A stretch of 64,000 bases of DNA. Origin: Aquarana catesbeiana. Lineage: Eukaryota; Chordata; Amphibia; Anura; Ranidae. The notes beneath the pieces are model-generated. The model ran no database searches, was not told where the DNA came from, and worked only from the letters and a program-made list of their open reading frames with translations. How positions within the stretch are numbered: position 1 is the first letter of the stretch; each line of letters opens with the position of its first letter. The translations under genes were made by a program, and so were the position numbers. Of this stretch, positions 23,839-35,320 are shown in pieces. Location: assembly GCF_042186555.1 (NCBI RefSeq), contig NC_133335.1, positions 178,151,419 to 178,215,418 on the forward strand. Direction: 5' to 3'.

Positions 23839-24299
23839 TAGGTACACAGGTCAAGTGTAAGGAGGTAGGTGAACACATAAGATAAAAGGCAATAGGTGGA
23901 CAAGTCAAGTATGGAGAGGGGTAGGTGGACAAGTCAGGTATGGGGGAGGGGGAGAAGTCCAATATGAGGGGGGGAAGTAGGTATACAGGTCACATGTGAG
24001 GAAGTAGGTGGATGTAAAGGTAGGTGGACAGATCCGGTATGAAGAGGGGAGGTAGGCGGACAGGTCAGATGTGAGAAAGGGAGGTAGATGTATGGGTCAG
24101 GTATAAGGAGGTAGGTGGATAGGTAAGGTATGAGAAAGGGAGGTAGATGGATATGTCAGGTATGATGAGGTAAATAGACAGGTCAGGTATGAAGGGATAT
24201 GGTAAAAACATTTTTCTAGGGTATAGTATTGTATCGCCTGCAATTTCAATATTTTTTTTTCTTTAGAAATGCCAGTTTTGGTGCAGCAGGTTCCATACA

Positions 24300-24612
24300 T
24301 GATACAGAGGCACCACTTTACAGGCAGACTATGGGGACCCCACCCCCACCCCAGGCACTATATTTACATGAAAATTTCATTTTTATTGTTTCACTTTAAG
24401 CATCATAAAAATCACTGCTCCTGTAAAAAATATCCTTTTTAAAAACACAGGGCAGTACCCGGGCCTCCATACCCTTTTTATGGCCAATAACTTGCACATA
24501 AGCCTTCAAAATGGGCACTTGATTTTTCACATTCAGGTTTCATAGACTTTAATAGGGTTCGGAGTTCGGATCTGAATTTTTGCGATGTTCGAGAGTTTGG
24601 CCCAACCCTACT
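24300..24612. mobile_element. Fragment of the 11811-17734 element family
   Basis: This matches the right arm of the inverted-repeat element in order: 'tattgtttcactttaagcat', 'aaaatcactgctcc', and the terminal region with 'catagactttaatagggtt' and 'cccaaccctac'. It is diverged and lacks the other arm. Confidence 0.6.
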
Positions 24613-24619
24613 GCAGAGG

Positions 24620-25215
24620 TAGTGTGCCTAGGCACAGGAAGTTCATTTCTATGCTCAGAAGAAAACCACGACAACGGGTACGTTTTCAGGGTACTTCTTG
24701 GGCATAATTAAATTGTATGTACAGCCATTTTTTTTTTCAGTTTTGTTTAGAGTAGGGAAAGAATAAAACCCCTGCTAGTTTTTTTTCTTTTCATTGTTTG
24801 TATACCATTGAAATTTAACTTCATGTCCTGTCCATGAAGCACAGCAAGAAGTGAGAGCAAAGCTCATGTTCATGGAACAGGTACCCCTATTGCAGATTTA
24901 CCCTTTTTTGTCTTATCCCTTTCTTTCTTGGTCATAATGGTCACCAGTACAAAGAAAGGGGGTGAGTCTCTCCACGAGGACCCAGACAGCAACAAAAACT
25001 TGACAGTGGATCTAACCCTTCTCCTATAGATACAGTCTAACATTTCTAGATATTCCCTATAACATAACAAATCTTCACCTTTTTAAGTTCAGGTCCATTT
25101 CAAAAGCAACTTTACACCTTTGTGGCTTTACTGTGCATTCATACATGTTGCAACACCATGCAGTGTGTTGCCATTATGTTTATTGGTACGTGGATGTGCA
25201 CACACAGAGGCACAC
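24620..25215. other. No recognisable gene
   Basis: AT-rich unique-looking sequence with only short, featureless frames and no RNA-gene motifs that I can see. Confidence 0.4.
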
Positions 25216-25219
25216 TGCA

Positions 25220-27120
25220 ACAATGCCAATCCACCTGGCTCTCCTATCCTGGAAGTTACCCTTGTAACACAAAAACCTGTAGGTACTGTAATTTGTGTCT
25301 GTTGGGTAAAACATTTGTTGCCACAGCTACAGATGAAGAATTCATTATACAGTAATATATTAACTGTGGCACAAACTATGTAATTTACCTGATCACCTGT
25401 ATTTCATGCAGCCTCCAATATGTAGGTTGTACCACTCCGTTTAGTACAGAATTCAATAAAATTAGGAAAATTGTTTCCAAACATTTACCAGTTTTATTTA
25501 ATGATCTTATCTATGCAAACATCCTTGTTAATGGTGTAAAAACTGTATCCCGCAGAGCTCCCACATTAGGAGGTATTTTATCACCAAGTCTGTATACCAG
25601 CAAATGTTCTTGCAAACACTGGTTACAGTTTAAAGGTACATTTGGATGTGGACAAAATGGTTGTCCCTGTTGCCCCCATGTTCTTAAAGGAGATATAGTC
25701 CAAGCTACTGCCGTTAACAAACAGTCTAAAATTACTACGTTTGTTAATTGCGACACCAAGTATCTGGTCTACATCATAACATGCAAATTATGTCATATAC
25801 AATAAGTCGGGCGTACTACACGCAGATTGCGTGATCTCATGTGTAGCACTAACCCCCGAAGGATGGTTGTTACCGTCACCCCTTTACCTGTAGTTTCACC
25901 ACATCAGGAACCTAGAGTCCATGTTGAGCTTTGTATCCAACAATGTATGCACCCGTCACTTTTGTATTTTTCCAATGCTTTAATGAAAAACTTGAAAGAA
26001 GTAGCAGTGAAGAGGTAGAAAGGGAGTTGCAGGAAAATTCAAATACCTTTTTCAGATCATTGAGGAATTGAAAATCTTAGAGACGATTAGACCTTCAGTC
26101 CAAAGATCTTTGCCCACCCGGATAGGTCTCTCTCACTGACCTAGCAGCCGGAATGGAGCACGAACAAAAAGTCTCTGCCACAGACTTTAGAGAAACAAAA
26201 TAGCTATACGATCCTCTGCCACAGGACGTAATGGTTTTAGATGAACAGCAACACAGTACCAAAACCTTTAAGCCGATCCGGCAGTACTGTGCGGTAAGTT
26301 AGGGTAGGATGCATCCTCCAATTGAGTCACCAGGCCCCTCTTGAGACACCAGCCTTGCGCACGGTCCTCTCCAAGATGAGTTCTCCCCTGGATCTTCTCA
26401 ATTGCTTGGCTTCTTCCGGCAGGACAGAGAGCACAGGACCACCTCTAAACCAGTGGACCCCAGACGACCTCTGGGCCCACTTATAGTAACGTAGCCTTGG
26501 GCCAGCATGGTTCCGAGACTGAAAGGAAGCCGTTACATACCTTTAGGCCAGGAGGGCCAGCAGGTAAAAGAGACCAAAAATGGCATCTGCCTCTTAAGTA
26601 CTCTCTCCCAGAATGCATAGCAGTGGACCACCTCTGCCGAGTTACCTCTGAGAAAGAAGAGCACTCAATACACTTCAGCCTGTTGCTTTCCAACACTGGT
26701 CTGTGGTGACAACGACACCTACAGACAACAATGTGGAACTACACGCAACACAGCCAATGCTGGAACAGAGGCTAATTTAGCCATAGATTAAATCTGAACT
26801 ATGTACAGAACAGATAACCCACTAAATTTACATATAAGCGCCTGATCAACAGGAGCAGGGCACTACACATGTATGACCATTTGTACAATATTCAGAAAGA
26901 CCATAACACAAATGCAGATAGACATTGGAATAAGGTGCATCAAAAAGACACTTCCAGTTTAGCGATCCAGGTAGTTGAGAAGATAGTTATGTCAGCCAGG
27001 GGAGGAGACAAGTTCAGAATGTTATGTAGGAGAGAGGTATACTGGATTTTCTTTTTTAACACCAGAAGGCCGGGAGGTATGAATCATGAATGGGACATTT
27101 CACATTTTTATGAGTAATAC
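25220..27120 (+). pseudogene. Penelope-like element 3' parts in tandem
   Basis: PLEs encode a reverse transcriptase fused to a GIY-YIG endonuclease. Two partial copies lie head to tail. Copy 1 (about 25220-25435) has a cysteine cluster CRYCNLC and YVIYLITC...LQYVGCTT. Copy 2 starts near 25440 with the linker (RKIVSKHLPVLF, RAPTLGG), a second cysteine cluster, then YLVYIITCKLCHIQ, a stop, and VGRTTRRLRD. An LTR-like insertion (25842-26867) follows, and the frame resumes at 26872 with YDHLYNIQKDHNTN and ends at 27117 (WDISHFYE). Removing the insertion restores RDLMYDHLYN without a gap. The RT domain is missing. Head-to-tail partial copies are usual for PLEs. Confidence 0.85.
25842..26867. mobile_element. 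LTR-like insertion (probable solo LTR)
   Basis: The 1026-bp insert begins TGTAGCAC and ends CACTACA, so it has TG...CA ends with short inverted termini. CATG is duplicated at 25838-25841 and 26868-26871. Excision rejoins the PLE reading frame, which fixes both boundaries. There is no internal gene. TG...CA ends and a 4-bp duplication fit a solo LTR of a retrovirus-like element; a MITE is less likely. The tandem duplication starting at 26578 begins inside it. Confidence 0.75.
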
Positions 27121-28249
27121 TTCTGATTCCAGACTTTGACTTTTTGGGCTCAGAGTTTTATGAACATACTGTGGCTCTTAAATAATATCCATGAGTTGTT
27201 CTGTCACTATATTATTTGTAACTAGATTAGCCATTGGATTGGTTGGATTCTGGCGTTTGGTTTGTTCTGTTATATAGATATCTATAAGCCAATATTGGTT
27301 ATATGGTTTCAAGACAGGAAAACAGTCGGCGTTTATATATCTGGGATATTATACATATATTTTTTAGAACAACTATGTTAATTAAAGTGTCTTTATCTCA
27401 CAGATCACTTTCAGTATTCATACAGAATGCATACTTTGAAATGTGTTTTGTGTGCTGATATGAAAATGCAATGCACATCTAAATCAGGATTGTCACAATC
27501 ATAATTATGGTGTCAATGACCAAAATCTTAGATTGCATATTCACGTGGCAACATTGGTCATGAGGTTAATAACAGCTTTTTTGCTGTATTGTACGGTGAG
27601 AGTCCTGTCTATCTATAGGAGTTTTGACAGAGAACAATTGTTGCAGGTTTCCTGCTCACTTATGTATGCGTGAGAGTCATAAATATTTTTACAATTTACT
27701 TTTTTCATTATATACTGTATATACATATGTTTTGAAAACTCATGGGTGGGGCATACATAGGGTTCTCTGCCATAAAACTCCATGGATATTTTATTAAGGA
27801 ATATATATACATACATATATGTGTTCACATTTTTAAATTACATTTTGTTCTTAAAATGATTTTTCAGGTGGGATGTTTTCCACTAGTTTAGGTTTTCATT
27901 ATGTAATATGCAGGGGCGGACTGACAACTCATGAGGTCCCCGGCAATAGAAGATTATGGGGCCCCCAGGCTTACAGGTGGCCGCCTTGCCAGGAGTAAGT
28001 AACAAACAAAACATATAGAGTACAGCAGTCAGGATGAGTGCCACGCTCACATCAGAGTCCTCCCTTACACCAAAGTCCCAACATTCTTCCTATACATCAC
28101 AGTCCGCAGTCCTACCTTATGGCAGAGCCCCCCCAGTGTGTCACCTTCTATCAGTGCTTCCCTACACACACATTTGCACCTTAGTGCTTGGTGTGGCAGG
28201 CAGCTGGTAGGAAAAGGCAACAAACTGAAAAAAAAAACATCAATTGCAG

Positions 28250-28890
28250 CCACTGTGCCCATCAAACGCAGCTACTGTGCCCATCAAGCTCAGCCACTGT
28301 GCCCGTCAAGCCCAGCCACTGTGCCCATCAAGCGCAGCCACTGTGCCCATCAAATGCAGCCACTGTGCCCATCAATTGCCGCTACTGTGCCCATCAATTG
28401 CTGCCAGTGTGCCCATCAATTGCTGCTACTGTGCCGCATCAAATACTGCCAGTGTGCCCATCAATTGCCACTATTGTGCCCCATCAAATGCTGCCAGTGT
28501 GTCCATCAATTGCTGCTACTGTGCTGCATCAAATACTGCCAGTGTGCCCATCAATTGCCACTATTGTGCCCCATCAAATGCTGCCAGTGTGTCCATCAAT
28601 TGCTGCTACTGTGCCGCATCAAATACTGCCAGTGTGCCCATCAATTGCCACTATTATGCCCCATCAAATGCTGCCAGTGTGCCCATCAATTGCCGCTACT
28701 GTGCCCCATCAAATCCTGCCAGTGTGTCCATCAATTGGCGCTACTGTGCCCCATCAAATGCTGCCAGTGTGCCCATCAATTGCCGCTACTGTGCCCCATC
28801 AAATACTGCCAGTGTGCCCATCAATTGATGCTACTCTGCCCTATCAAATGCTGCCAGTGTGCCCATCAATTGCTGCCAGTGTGCATCATC
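28250..28890. repeat. 45-bp minisatellite array (unit 1)
   Basis: Copies of a 45-bp unit made of two similar halves (CATCAATTGCTGCTACTGTG and CATCAAATACTGCCAGTGTG type). The unit has no stop in any plus-strand frame, so three overlapping long frames of 194 to 286 codons appear; none is a gene. The GTGCCCATCA word is shared with the 1560-2700 array. Confidence 0.93.
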
Positions 28891-29186
28891 CGGCACTTAC
28901 CTGTCTCGCAGCGGATCCTGCACACTCCTCGATGTCTACTTCCGTCCTCTCTATCAGGCGTGCAATCACAGCGCCTAGCGCTTCAGCCAATCAGGTGACA
29001 GGTAACAGACCCGAGCACCTGATTGGCTGAGAGGCGGTTCAGCGTTAGCAAGGTAAATTCCTTCAGCATGGCGCCCGCTGTTCACCTTTTTGGGCGCCTA
29101 TTACAGCCTACGGCTCTAATCAGATGCTTCCTAAAAACACCCCAGCCACTGCAATTCAGGTGCCCAGCACCCGAAAAGGGGCCGCA

Positions 29187-29227
29187 ACCATAGATAGATT
29201 CATGCAATGCATGAATCTATCTATGGT
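29187..29227. repeat. Perfect 20-bp-arm palindrome (unit 1)
   Basis: Two 20-bp arms starting ACCATAGATAGATTCATGCA flank a single central A. The hairpin is perfect. Its role is unknown. Confidence 0.9.
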
Positions 29228-29311
29228 GATAGAGAGGTGCCAGGAGAGAGGGGGCAGCGCCCATGCGCCCCTTATGGACGCACCGCCACTGATAGACACA
29301 CAGTATACATA

Positions 29312-30350
29312 CAGTATCTCACAAAAGTGAGTACACCCCTCACATTTTTGTAAATATTTTATTTTATCTTTTTATCTGACAACACTGAAGAAATGACACT
29401 TTGCTACAATGTAAAGTAGTGAGTGTACAGCTTGTATAACGGTGTAAATTTGCTGTCTCCTCAAAATAACTCAACACACAGCCATTAATGTCTAAACTGC
29501 TGGCAACAAAAGTGAGCACACCCCTAAGTGAAAATGTCCAGATTGGGCCCAAAGTGTCAATATTTTGTGTGGCCACCATTATTTTCCAGCACTCCCTTAA
29601 CCCACTTGGGCAAGGAGTTCACCAGAGCTTCACAGGTTACCACCGGAGTCCTCTTCCGCTCCTTCATGACAACATCACGGAGCTGGTGAATGTTAGAGAC
29701 CTTGCGCTCCTCCACCTTCCGTTTGAGGATGCCCCAGAGATGCTCAATAGGGTTTAGGTCTGGAGACATGCTTGGTCAGTCCATCAACTTTACCCTCAGC
29801 TTCTTTAGCAAGGCAGTGGTTGCCTTGGAGTTGTGTTTGGGGTTGTTAATATGTTGGAATACTGCCCTGCTGTCCAGTCTCCAAAGGGAAGAGATCATGC
29901 TCTGCTTCAGTATGTCACAGTACATGTTGGCATTCATTGTTCCCTCAATGAATTGTAGCTCCCCAGTGCTGGCAGTACTCATGCAGCCCCAGACCGTGAC
30001 ACTCCCACCACCATGCTTGACTGTAGGCAAGACAAACTTGTCTTTGTACTCCTCACCTGGTTGCCGCCACACACGCTTGACACCATCTGAACCAAATAAG
30101 TTTATCTTGGTCTCATCAGACCACAGGACATGGTTCCAGTAATTCATGTCCTTAGTCTGCTTGTCTTCAGCAAACTGTTTGTGTGCTTTCTTGTGCATCA
30201 TCTTCAGAAGAGGCTTCCTTCTGGGACGACAGCCATGCAGACCAATTTAATGCAGTGTGTGGCATATGATCTGAGCACTGACAGGCTGACCCCCCACCCT
30301 TTCAACCTCTGCAGCAATGCTGGCAGCACTCATTTGTCTATTTCCCAAAG
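29312..30350 (-). mobile_element. Tc1/mariner element, copy C (truncated by duplication)
   Basis: The left terminal repeat begins CAGTATCTCACAAAAGTGAG after TA at 29310-29311. The element ends abruptly at the tandem-duplication junction at 30350, so it lacks the right inverted repeat and cannot be excised as a unit. Confidence 0.92.
29557..30350 (-). pseudogene. Tc1 transposase fragment (copy C)
   Basis: Catalytic-domain part only. It carries the same defects as copy D: the second catalytic region reads HINNPKHN in place of HDNDPKHT, so both aspartates are lost, and a stop replaces tryptophan before PSMSPDLNPIEHLWG. The DNA-binding domain is absent because of the duplication junction. Confidence 0.9.
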
Positions 30351-30641
30351 AAATGGCATCTGCCTCTTAAGTACTCTCTCCCAGAATGCATAGCAGTGGA
30401 CCACCTCTGCCGAGTTACCTCTGAGAAAGAAGAGCACTCAATACACTTCAGCCTGTTGCTTTCCAACACTGGTCTGTGGTGACAACGACACCTACAGACA
30501 ACAATGTGGAACTACACGCAACACAGCCAATGCTGGAACAGAGGCTAATTTAGCCATAGATTAAATCTGAACTATGTACAGAACAGATAACCCACTAAAT
30601 TTACATATAAGCGCCTGATCAACAGGAGCAGGGCACTACAC

Positions 30642-30893
30642 ATGTATGACCATTTGTACAATATTCAGAAAGACCATAACACAAATGCAGATAGACATTG
30701 GAATAAGGTGCATCAAAAAGACACTTCCAGTTTAGCGATCCAGGTAGTTGAGAAGATAGTTATGTCAGCCAGGGGAGGAGACAAGTTCAGAATGTTATGT
30801 AGGAGAGAGGTATACTGGATTTTCTTTTTTAACACCAGAAGGCCGGGAGGTATGAATCATGAATGGGACATTTCACATTTTTATGAGTAATAC
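30642..30893 (+). pseudogene. PLE endonuclease C-terminus, duplicated copy
   Basis: Second copy of the final PLE segment (26869-27120), with an identical translation, DHLYNIQKDHNTN to WDISHFYE. It sits downstream of the duplicated LTR fragment and has no upstream domains. Confidence 0.85.
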
Positions 30894-32022
30894 TTCTGAT
30901 TCCAGACTTTGACTTTTTGGGCTCAGAGTTTTATGAACATACTGTGGCTCTTAAATAATATCCATGAGTTGTTCTGTCACTATATTATTTGTAACTAGAT
31001 TAGCCATTGGATTGGTTGGATTCTGGCGTTTGGTTTGTTCTGTTATATAGATATCTATAAGCCAATATTGGTTATATGGTTTCAAGACAGGAAAACAGTC
31101 GGCGTTTATATATCTGGGATATTATACATATATTTTTTAGAACAACTATGTTAATTAAAGTGTCTTTATCTCACAGATCACTTTCAGTATTCATACAGAA
31201 TGCATACTTTGAAATGTGTTTTGTGTGCTGATATGAAAATGCAATGCACATCTAAATCAGGATTGTCACAATCATAATTATGGTGTCAATGACCAAAATC
31301 TTAGATTGCATATTCACGTGGCAACATTGGTCATGAGGTTAATAACAGCTTTTTTGCTGTATTGTACGGTGAGAGTCCTGTCTATCTATAGGAGTTTTGA
31401 CAGAGAACAATTGTTGCAGGTTTCCTGCTCACTTATGTATGCGTGAGAGTCATAAATATTTTTACAATTTACTTTTTTCATTATATACTGTATATACATA
31501 TGTTTTGAAAACTCATGGGTGGGGCATACATAGGGTTCTCTGCCATAAAACTCCATGGATATTTTATTAAGGAATATATATACATACATATATGTGTTCA
31601 CATTTTTAAATTACATTTTGTTCTTAAAATGATTTTTCAGGTGGGATGTTTTCCACTAGTTTAGGTTTTCATTATGTAATATGCAGGGGCGGACTGACAA
31701 CTCATGAGGTCCCCGGCAATAGAAGATTATGGGGCCCCCAGGCTTACAGGTGGCCGCCTTGCCAGGAGTAAGTAACAAACAAAACATATAGAGTACAGCA
31801 GTCAGGATGAGTGCCACGCTCACATCAGAGTCCTCCCTTACACCAAAGTCCCAACATTCTTCCTATACATCACAGTCCACAGTCCTACCTTATGGCAGAG
31901 CCCCCCCAGTGTGTCACCTTCTATCAATGCTTCCTTACACACACATTTGCACCTTAGTGCTTGGTGTGGCAGGCAGCTGGTAGGAAAAGGCAACAAACTG
32001 AAAAAAAAAACATCAATTGCAG

Positions 32023-32663
32023 CCACTGTGCCCATCAAACGCAGCTACTGTGCCCATCAAGCTCAGCCACTGTGCCCGTCAAGCCCAGCCACTGTGCCCA
32101 TCAAGCGCAGCCACTGTGCCCATCAAATGCAGCCACTGTGCCCATCAATTGCCGCTACTGTGCCCATCAATTGCTGCCAGTGTGCCCATCAATTGCTGCT
32201 ACTGTGCCGCATCAAATACTGCCAGTGTGCCCATCAATTGCCACTATTGTGCCCCATCAAATGCTGCCAGTGTGTCCATCAATTGCTGCTACTGTGCCGC
32301 ATCAAATACTGCCAGTGTGCCCATCAATTGCCACTATTGTGCCCCATCAAATGCTGCCAGTGTGTCCATCAATTGCTGCTACTGTGCCGCATCAAGTACT
32401 GCCAGTGTGCCCATCAATTGCCACTATTATGCCCCATCAAATGCTGCCAGTGTGCCCATCAATTGCCGCTACTGTGCCCCATCAAATCCTGCCAGTGTGT
32501 CCATCAATTGGCGCTACTGTGCCCCATCAAATGCTGCCAGTGTGCCCATCAATTGCCGCTACTGTGCCCCATCAAATACTGCCAGTGTGCCCATCAATTG
32601 ATGCTACTCTGCCCTATCAAATGCTGCCAGTGTGCCCATCAATTGCTGCCAGTGTGCATCATC
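32023..32663. repeat. 45-bp minisatellite array (unit 2)
   Basis: The duplicate of 28250-28890, differing at two bases by my count. Array length has not changed between the two duplication units, which indicates a young duplication. Confidence 0.93.
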
Positions 32664-32959
32664 CGGCACTTACCTGTCTCGCAGCGGGTCCTGCACACTC
32701 CTCGATGTCTACTTCCGTCCTCTCTATCAGGCGTGCAATCACAGCGCCTAGCGCTTCAGCCAATCAGGTGACAGGTAACAGACCCGAGCACCTGATTGGC
32801 TGAGAGGCGGTTCAGCGTTAGCAAGGTGAATTCCTTCAGCATGGCGCCCGCTGTTCACCTTTTTGGGCGCCTATTACAGCCTACGGCTCTAATCAGATGC
32901 TTCCTAAAAACACCCCAGCCACTGCAATTCAGGTGCCCAGCACCCGAAAAGGGGCCGCA

Positions 32960-33000
32960 ACCATAGATAGATTCATGCAATGCATGAATCTATCTATGGT
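32960..33000. repeat. Perfect 20-bp-arm palindrome (unit 2)
   Basis: Duplicate of 29187-29227, also perfect. Confidence 0.9.
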
Positions 33001-33329
33001 GATAGAGAGGTGCCAGGAGAGAGGGGGCAGCGCCCATGCGCCCCTTATGGACGCACCGCCACTGATAGACACACAGTATACATACAGTATCTCACAAAAG
33101 TGAGTACACCCCTCACATTTTTGTAAATATTTTATTTTATCTTTTTATCTGACAACACTGAAGAAATGACACTTTGCTACAATGTAAAGTAGTGAGCGTA
33201 CAGCTTGTATAACGGTGTAAATTTGCTGTCCCCTCAAAATAACTCAACACACAGCCATTAATGTCTAAACTGCTGGCAACAAAAGTGAGCACACCCCTAA
33301 GTGAAAATGTCCAGATTGGGCCCAAAGTG

Positions 33330-34352
33330 TCAATATTTTGTGTGGCCACCATTATTTTCCAGCACTCCCTTAACCCACTTGGGCAAGGAGTTCACCAGAG
33401 CTTCACAGGTTACCACCGGAGTCCTCTTCCGCTCCTTCATGACAACATCACGGAGCTGGTGAATGTTAGAGACCTTGCGCTCCTCCACCTTCCGTTTGAG
33501 GATGCCCCAGAGATGCTCAATAGGGTTTAGGTCTGGAGACATGCTTGGTCAGTCCATCAACTTTACCCTCAGCTTCTTTAGCAAGGCAGTGGTTGCCTTG
33601 GAGTTGTGTTTGGGGTTGTTAATATGTTGGAATACTGCCCTGCTGTCCAGTCTCCAAAGGGAAGAGATCATGCTCTGCTTCAGTATGTCACAGTACATGT
33701 TGGCATTCATTGTTCCCTCAATGAATTGTAGCTCCCCAGTGCTGGCAGTACTCATGCAGCCCCAGACCGTGACACTCCCACCACCATGCTTGACTGTAGG
33801 CAAGACAAACTTGTCTTTGTACTCCTCACCTGGTTGCCGCCACACACGCTTGACACCATCTGAACCAAATAAGTTTATCTTGGTCTCATCAGACCACAGG
33901 ACATGGTTCCAGTAATTCATGTCCTTAGTCTGCTTGTCTTCAGCAAACTGTTTGTGTGCTTTCTTGTGCATCATCTTCAGAAGAGGCTTCCTTCTGGGAC
34001 GACAGCCATGCAGACCAATTTAATGCAGTGTGTGGCATATGATCTGAGCACTGACAGGCTGACCCCCCACCCTTTCAACCTCTGCAGCAATGCTGGCAGC
34101 ACTCATTTGTCTATTTCCCAAAGACAACCTCTGGATATGACGCTGAGCACGTGCACTCAACTCCTTTGATCGACCATGGCAAAGCCTGTTCTGAGTGGAA
34201 CCTGTCCTGTTAAACCGCTGTATGGTCTTGGCCACCATGCTGCAGCTCAGTTTCCGGGTCTTGGCAATCTTCTTATAGCCTAGGTCATCTTTATGTAGAG
34301 CAACAATTCTTTTTTTCAGATCCTCGGAGAGTTCTTTGTCATGAGGTGCCAT
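33330..34352 (-). pseudogene. Tc1 transposase pseudogene (copy D)
   Basis: The 1023-bp span equals the 340-codon length of a Tc1 transposase with start at 34350-34352. The DNA-binding half is intact and well formed: KIAKTRKLSCSMVAKTIQRF, then GRSKELSARAQRHIQRLS, two helix-turn-helix regions joined by a basic GRS(K)-type linker. A stop at 34020-34022 replaces glutamine in the linker region before the catalytic domain. The catalytic half has lost both aspartates of the second motif and has a stop before the third motif, although NPIEHLWG itself is retained. Confidence 0.93.
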
Positions 34353-34448
34353 GTTAAACTTCCAGTGACCAGTATGGGAGAGTGAGAGCGATAATACCAA
34401 ATTTAACACACCTGCTCCCCATTCGCACTTGAGACTTTGTAACACTAA

Positions 34449-34882
34449 TGCCCCGTACACATGGTCGGATTTTCTGATGGAAAATGTTCGGTCGGAGCGT
34501 GTTGTCGGAAATTCCGACCGTGTGTAGGCTCCATCGGACATTTTCCATCGGATTTTCCGACACACAAAGTTTGAGAGCAGGCTATAAAATTTTCCGACAA
34601 CAAAATCCATTGTCGGAAATTCCAATCGTGTGTACACAAATCCGATGGACAAAGTGCCACGCATGCTCAGAATAAATAAAGAGATGAAAGCTATTGGCCA
34701 CTGCCCCGTTTATAGTCCCGACGTGCGTGTTTTACGTCACCGCGTTTAGAACGATCGGATTTTCCGACAACTTTGTGTGACCGTGTGTATGCAAGACAAG
34801 TTTGAGCCAACATCCGTCGGAAAAAATCCTAGGATTTTGTTGTCGGAATGTCCGAACAAAGTCTGACCGTGTGTACGGGGCA
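34449..34882. mobile_element. Harbinger-like MITE, TAA target duplication
   Basis: The ends are inverted repeats starting TGCCCCGTACACA. TAA is duplicated at 34446-34448 and 34883-34885. The related Tc1 copies A and B have the uninterrupted sequence ACACTAACGAGTCAC here. A 3-bp TAA duplication is typical of PIF/Harbinger. The 434-bp interior is rich in TCGGAAATTCCGA-like palindromes and has no gene. Confidence 0.85.
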
Positions 34883-35156
34883 TAACAAGTCACATGACAC
34901 CGGGGAGGAAAAATGGCTTATTGGGCCCAATTAGGACATTTTCACTTAGGGGTGTACTCACTTTTGTTGCCAGCGGTTTAGACATCAATGGCTGTGTGTT
35001 GAATAATTTTGAGGGGACAGCAAATTGACACTGTTATACAAGCTGTACACTCACTACTTTACATTGTAGCAAAGTGTCTCTTTTTCAGTGTTGTCACATG
35101 AAAGGATATAATAAAATAATTACAAAAATGTGAGGGGTGTACTCACTTTTGTGATA

Positions 35157-35320
35157 CATAGACATGGACACACATTATACATATATACACATAGACACAC
35201 AGTATACATATATACACATAGACACACAGTATACATATAAACACATAGACACACAGTATACATACACATAGACACACAGTATACATATATACACATAGAC
35301 ACACAGTATACATACCGTAT
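35157..35320. repeat. 27-bp tandem repeat
   Basis: About six copies of a unit with ACACATAGACACACAGTATA. Part of the array is repeated again at 35488-35540 as part of a 228-bp duplication. Confidence 0.85.

Larger units (their letters stand above)
22070..24205. repeat. Minisatellite split by a Tc1 insertion
   Basis: Units of about 28 bp around GGTAGGTGGACAGGTCAGG occur at about 22085-22307 and resume at 23839-24200. The Tc1 copy B sits exactly between, flanked by TA, so it inserted into a pre-existing array. Confidence 0.85.
26578..30350. repeat. 3773-bp tandem duplication, unit 1
   Basis: This segment is repeated head to tail at 30351-34123. I count nine differences over 3773 bp, all transitions. 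The unit contains the 3' part of the LTR insertion, the PLE 3' end, a hAT-like left end, a 45-bp minisatellite, a palindrome and the 3' half of a Tc1. The junction reads TTTCCCAAAG/AAATGGC and cuts Tc1 copy C in mid-gene. Confidence 0.97.
30351..34123. repeat. 3773-bp tandem duplication, unit 2
   Basis: Near-identical to 26578-30350. Its right edge (34123) runs on into the rest of the Tc1 element, so this unit is continuous with the ancestral right flank while unit 1 is continuous with the ancestral left flank. Confidence 0.97.
33085..35156 (-). mobile_element. Tc1/mariner element, copy D
   Basis: Left end after TA at 33083-33084; the right end near 35156 is degenerate. A Harbinger-like MITE (34449-34882) is inserted between the right terminal repeat and the gene. 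Without it the element is about 1.64 kb. It shows the empty site for the 10416-11213 insertion. Confidence 0.9.

Noticed and set aside
28138..29030. Cysteine-rich open frames of 194-286 codons (also at 31911-32803)
   Set aside because: Artefacts of the 45-bp satellite; three overlapping frames are open at once and there is no known domain.
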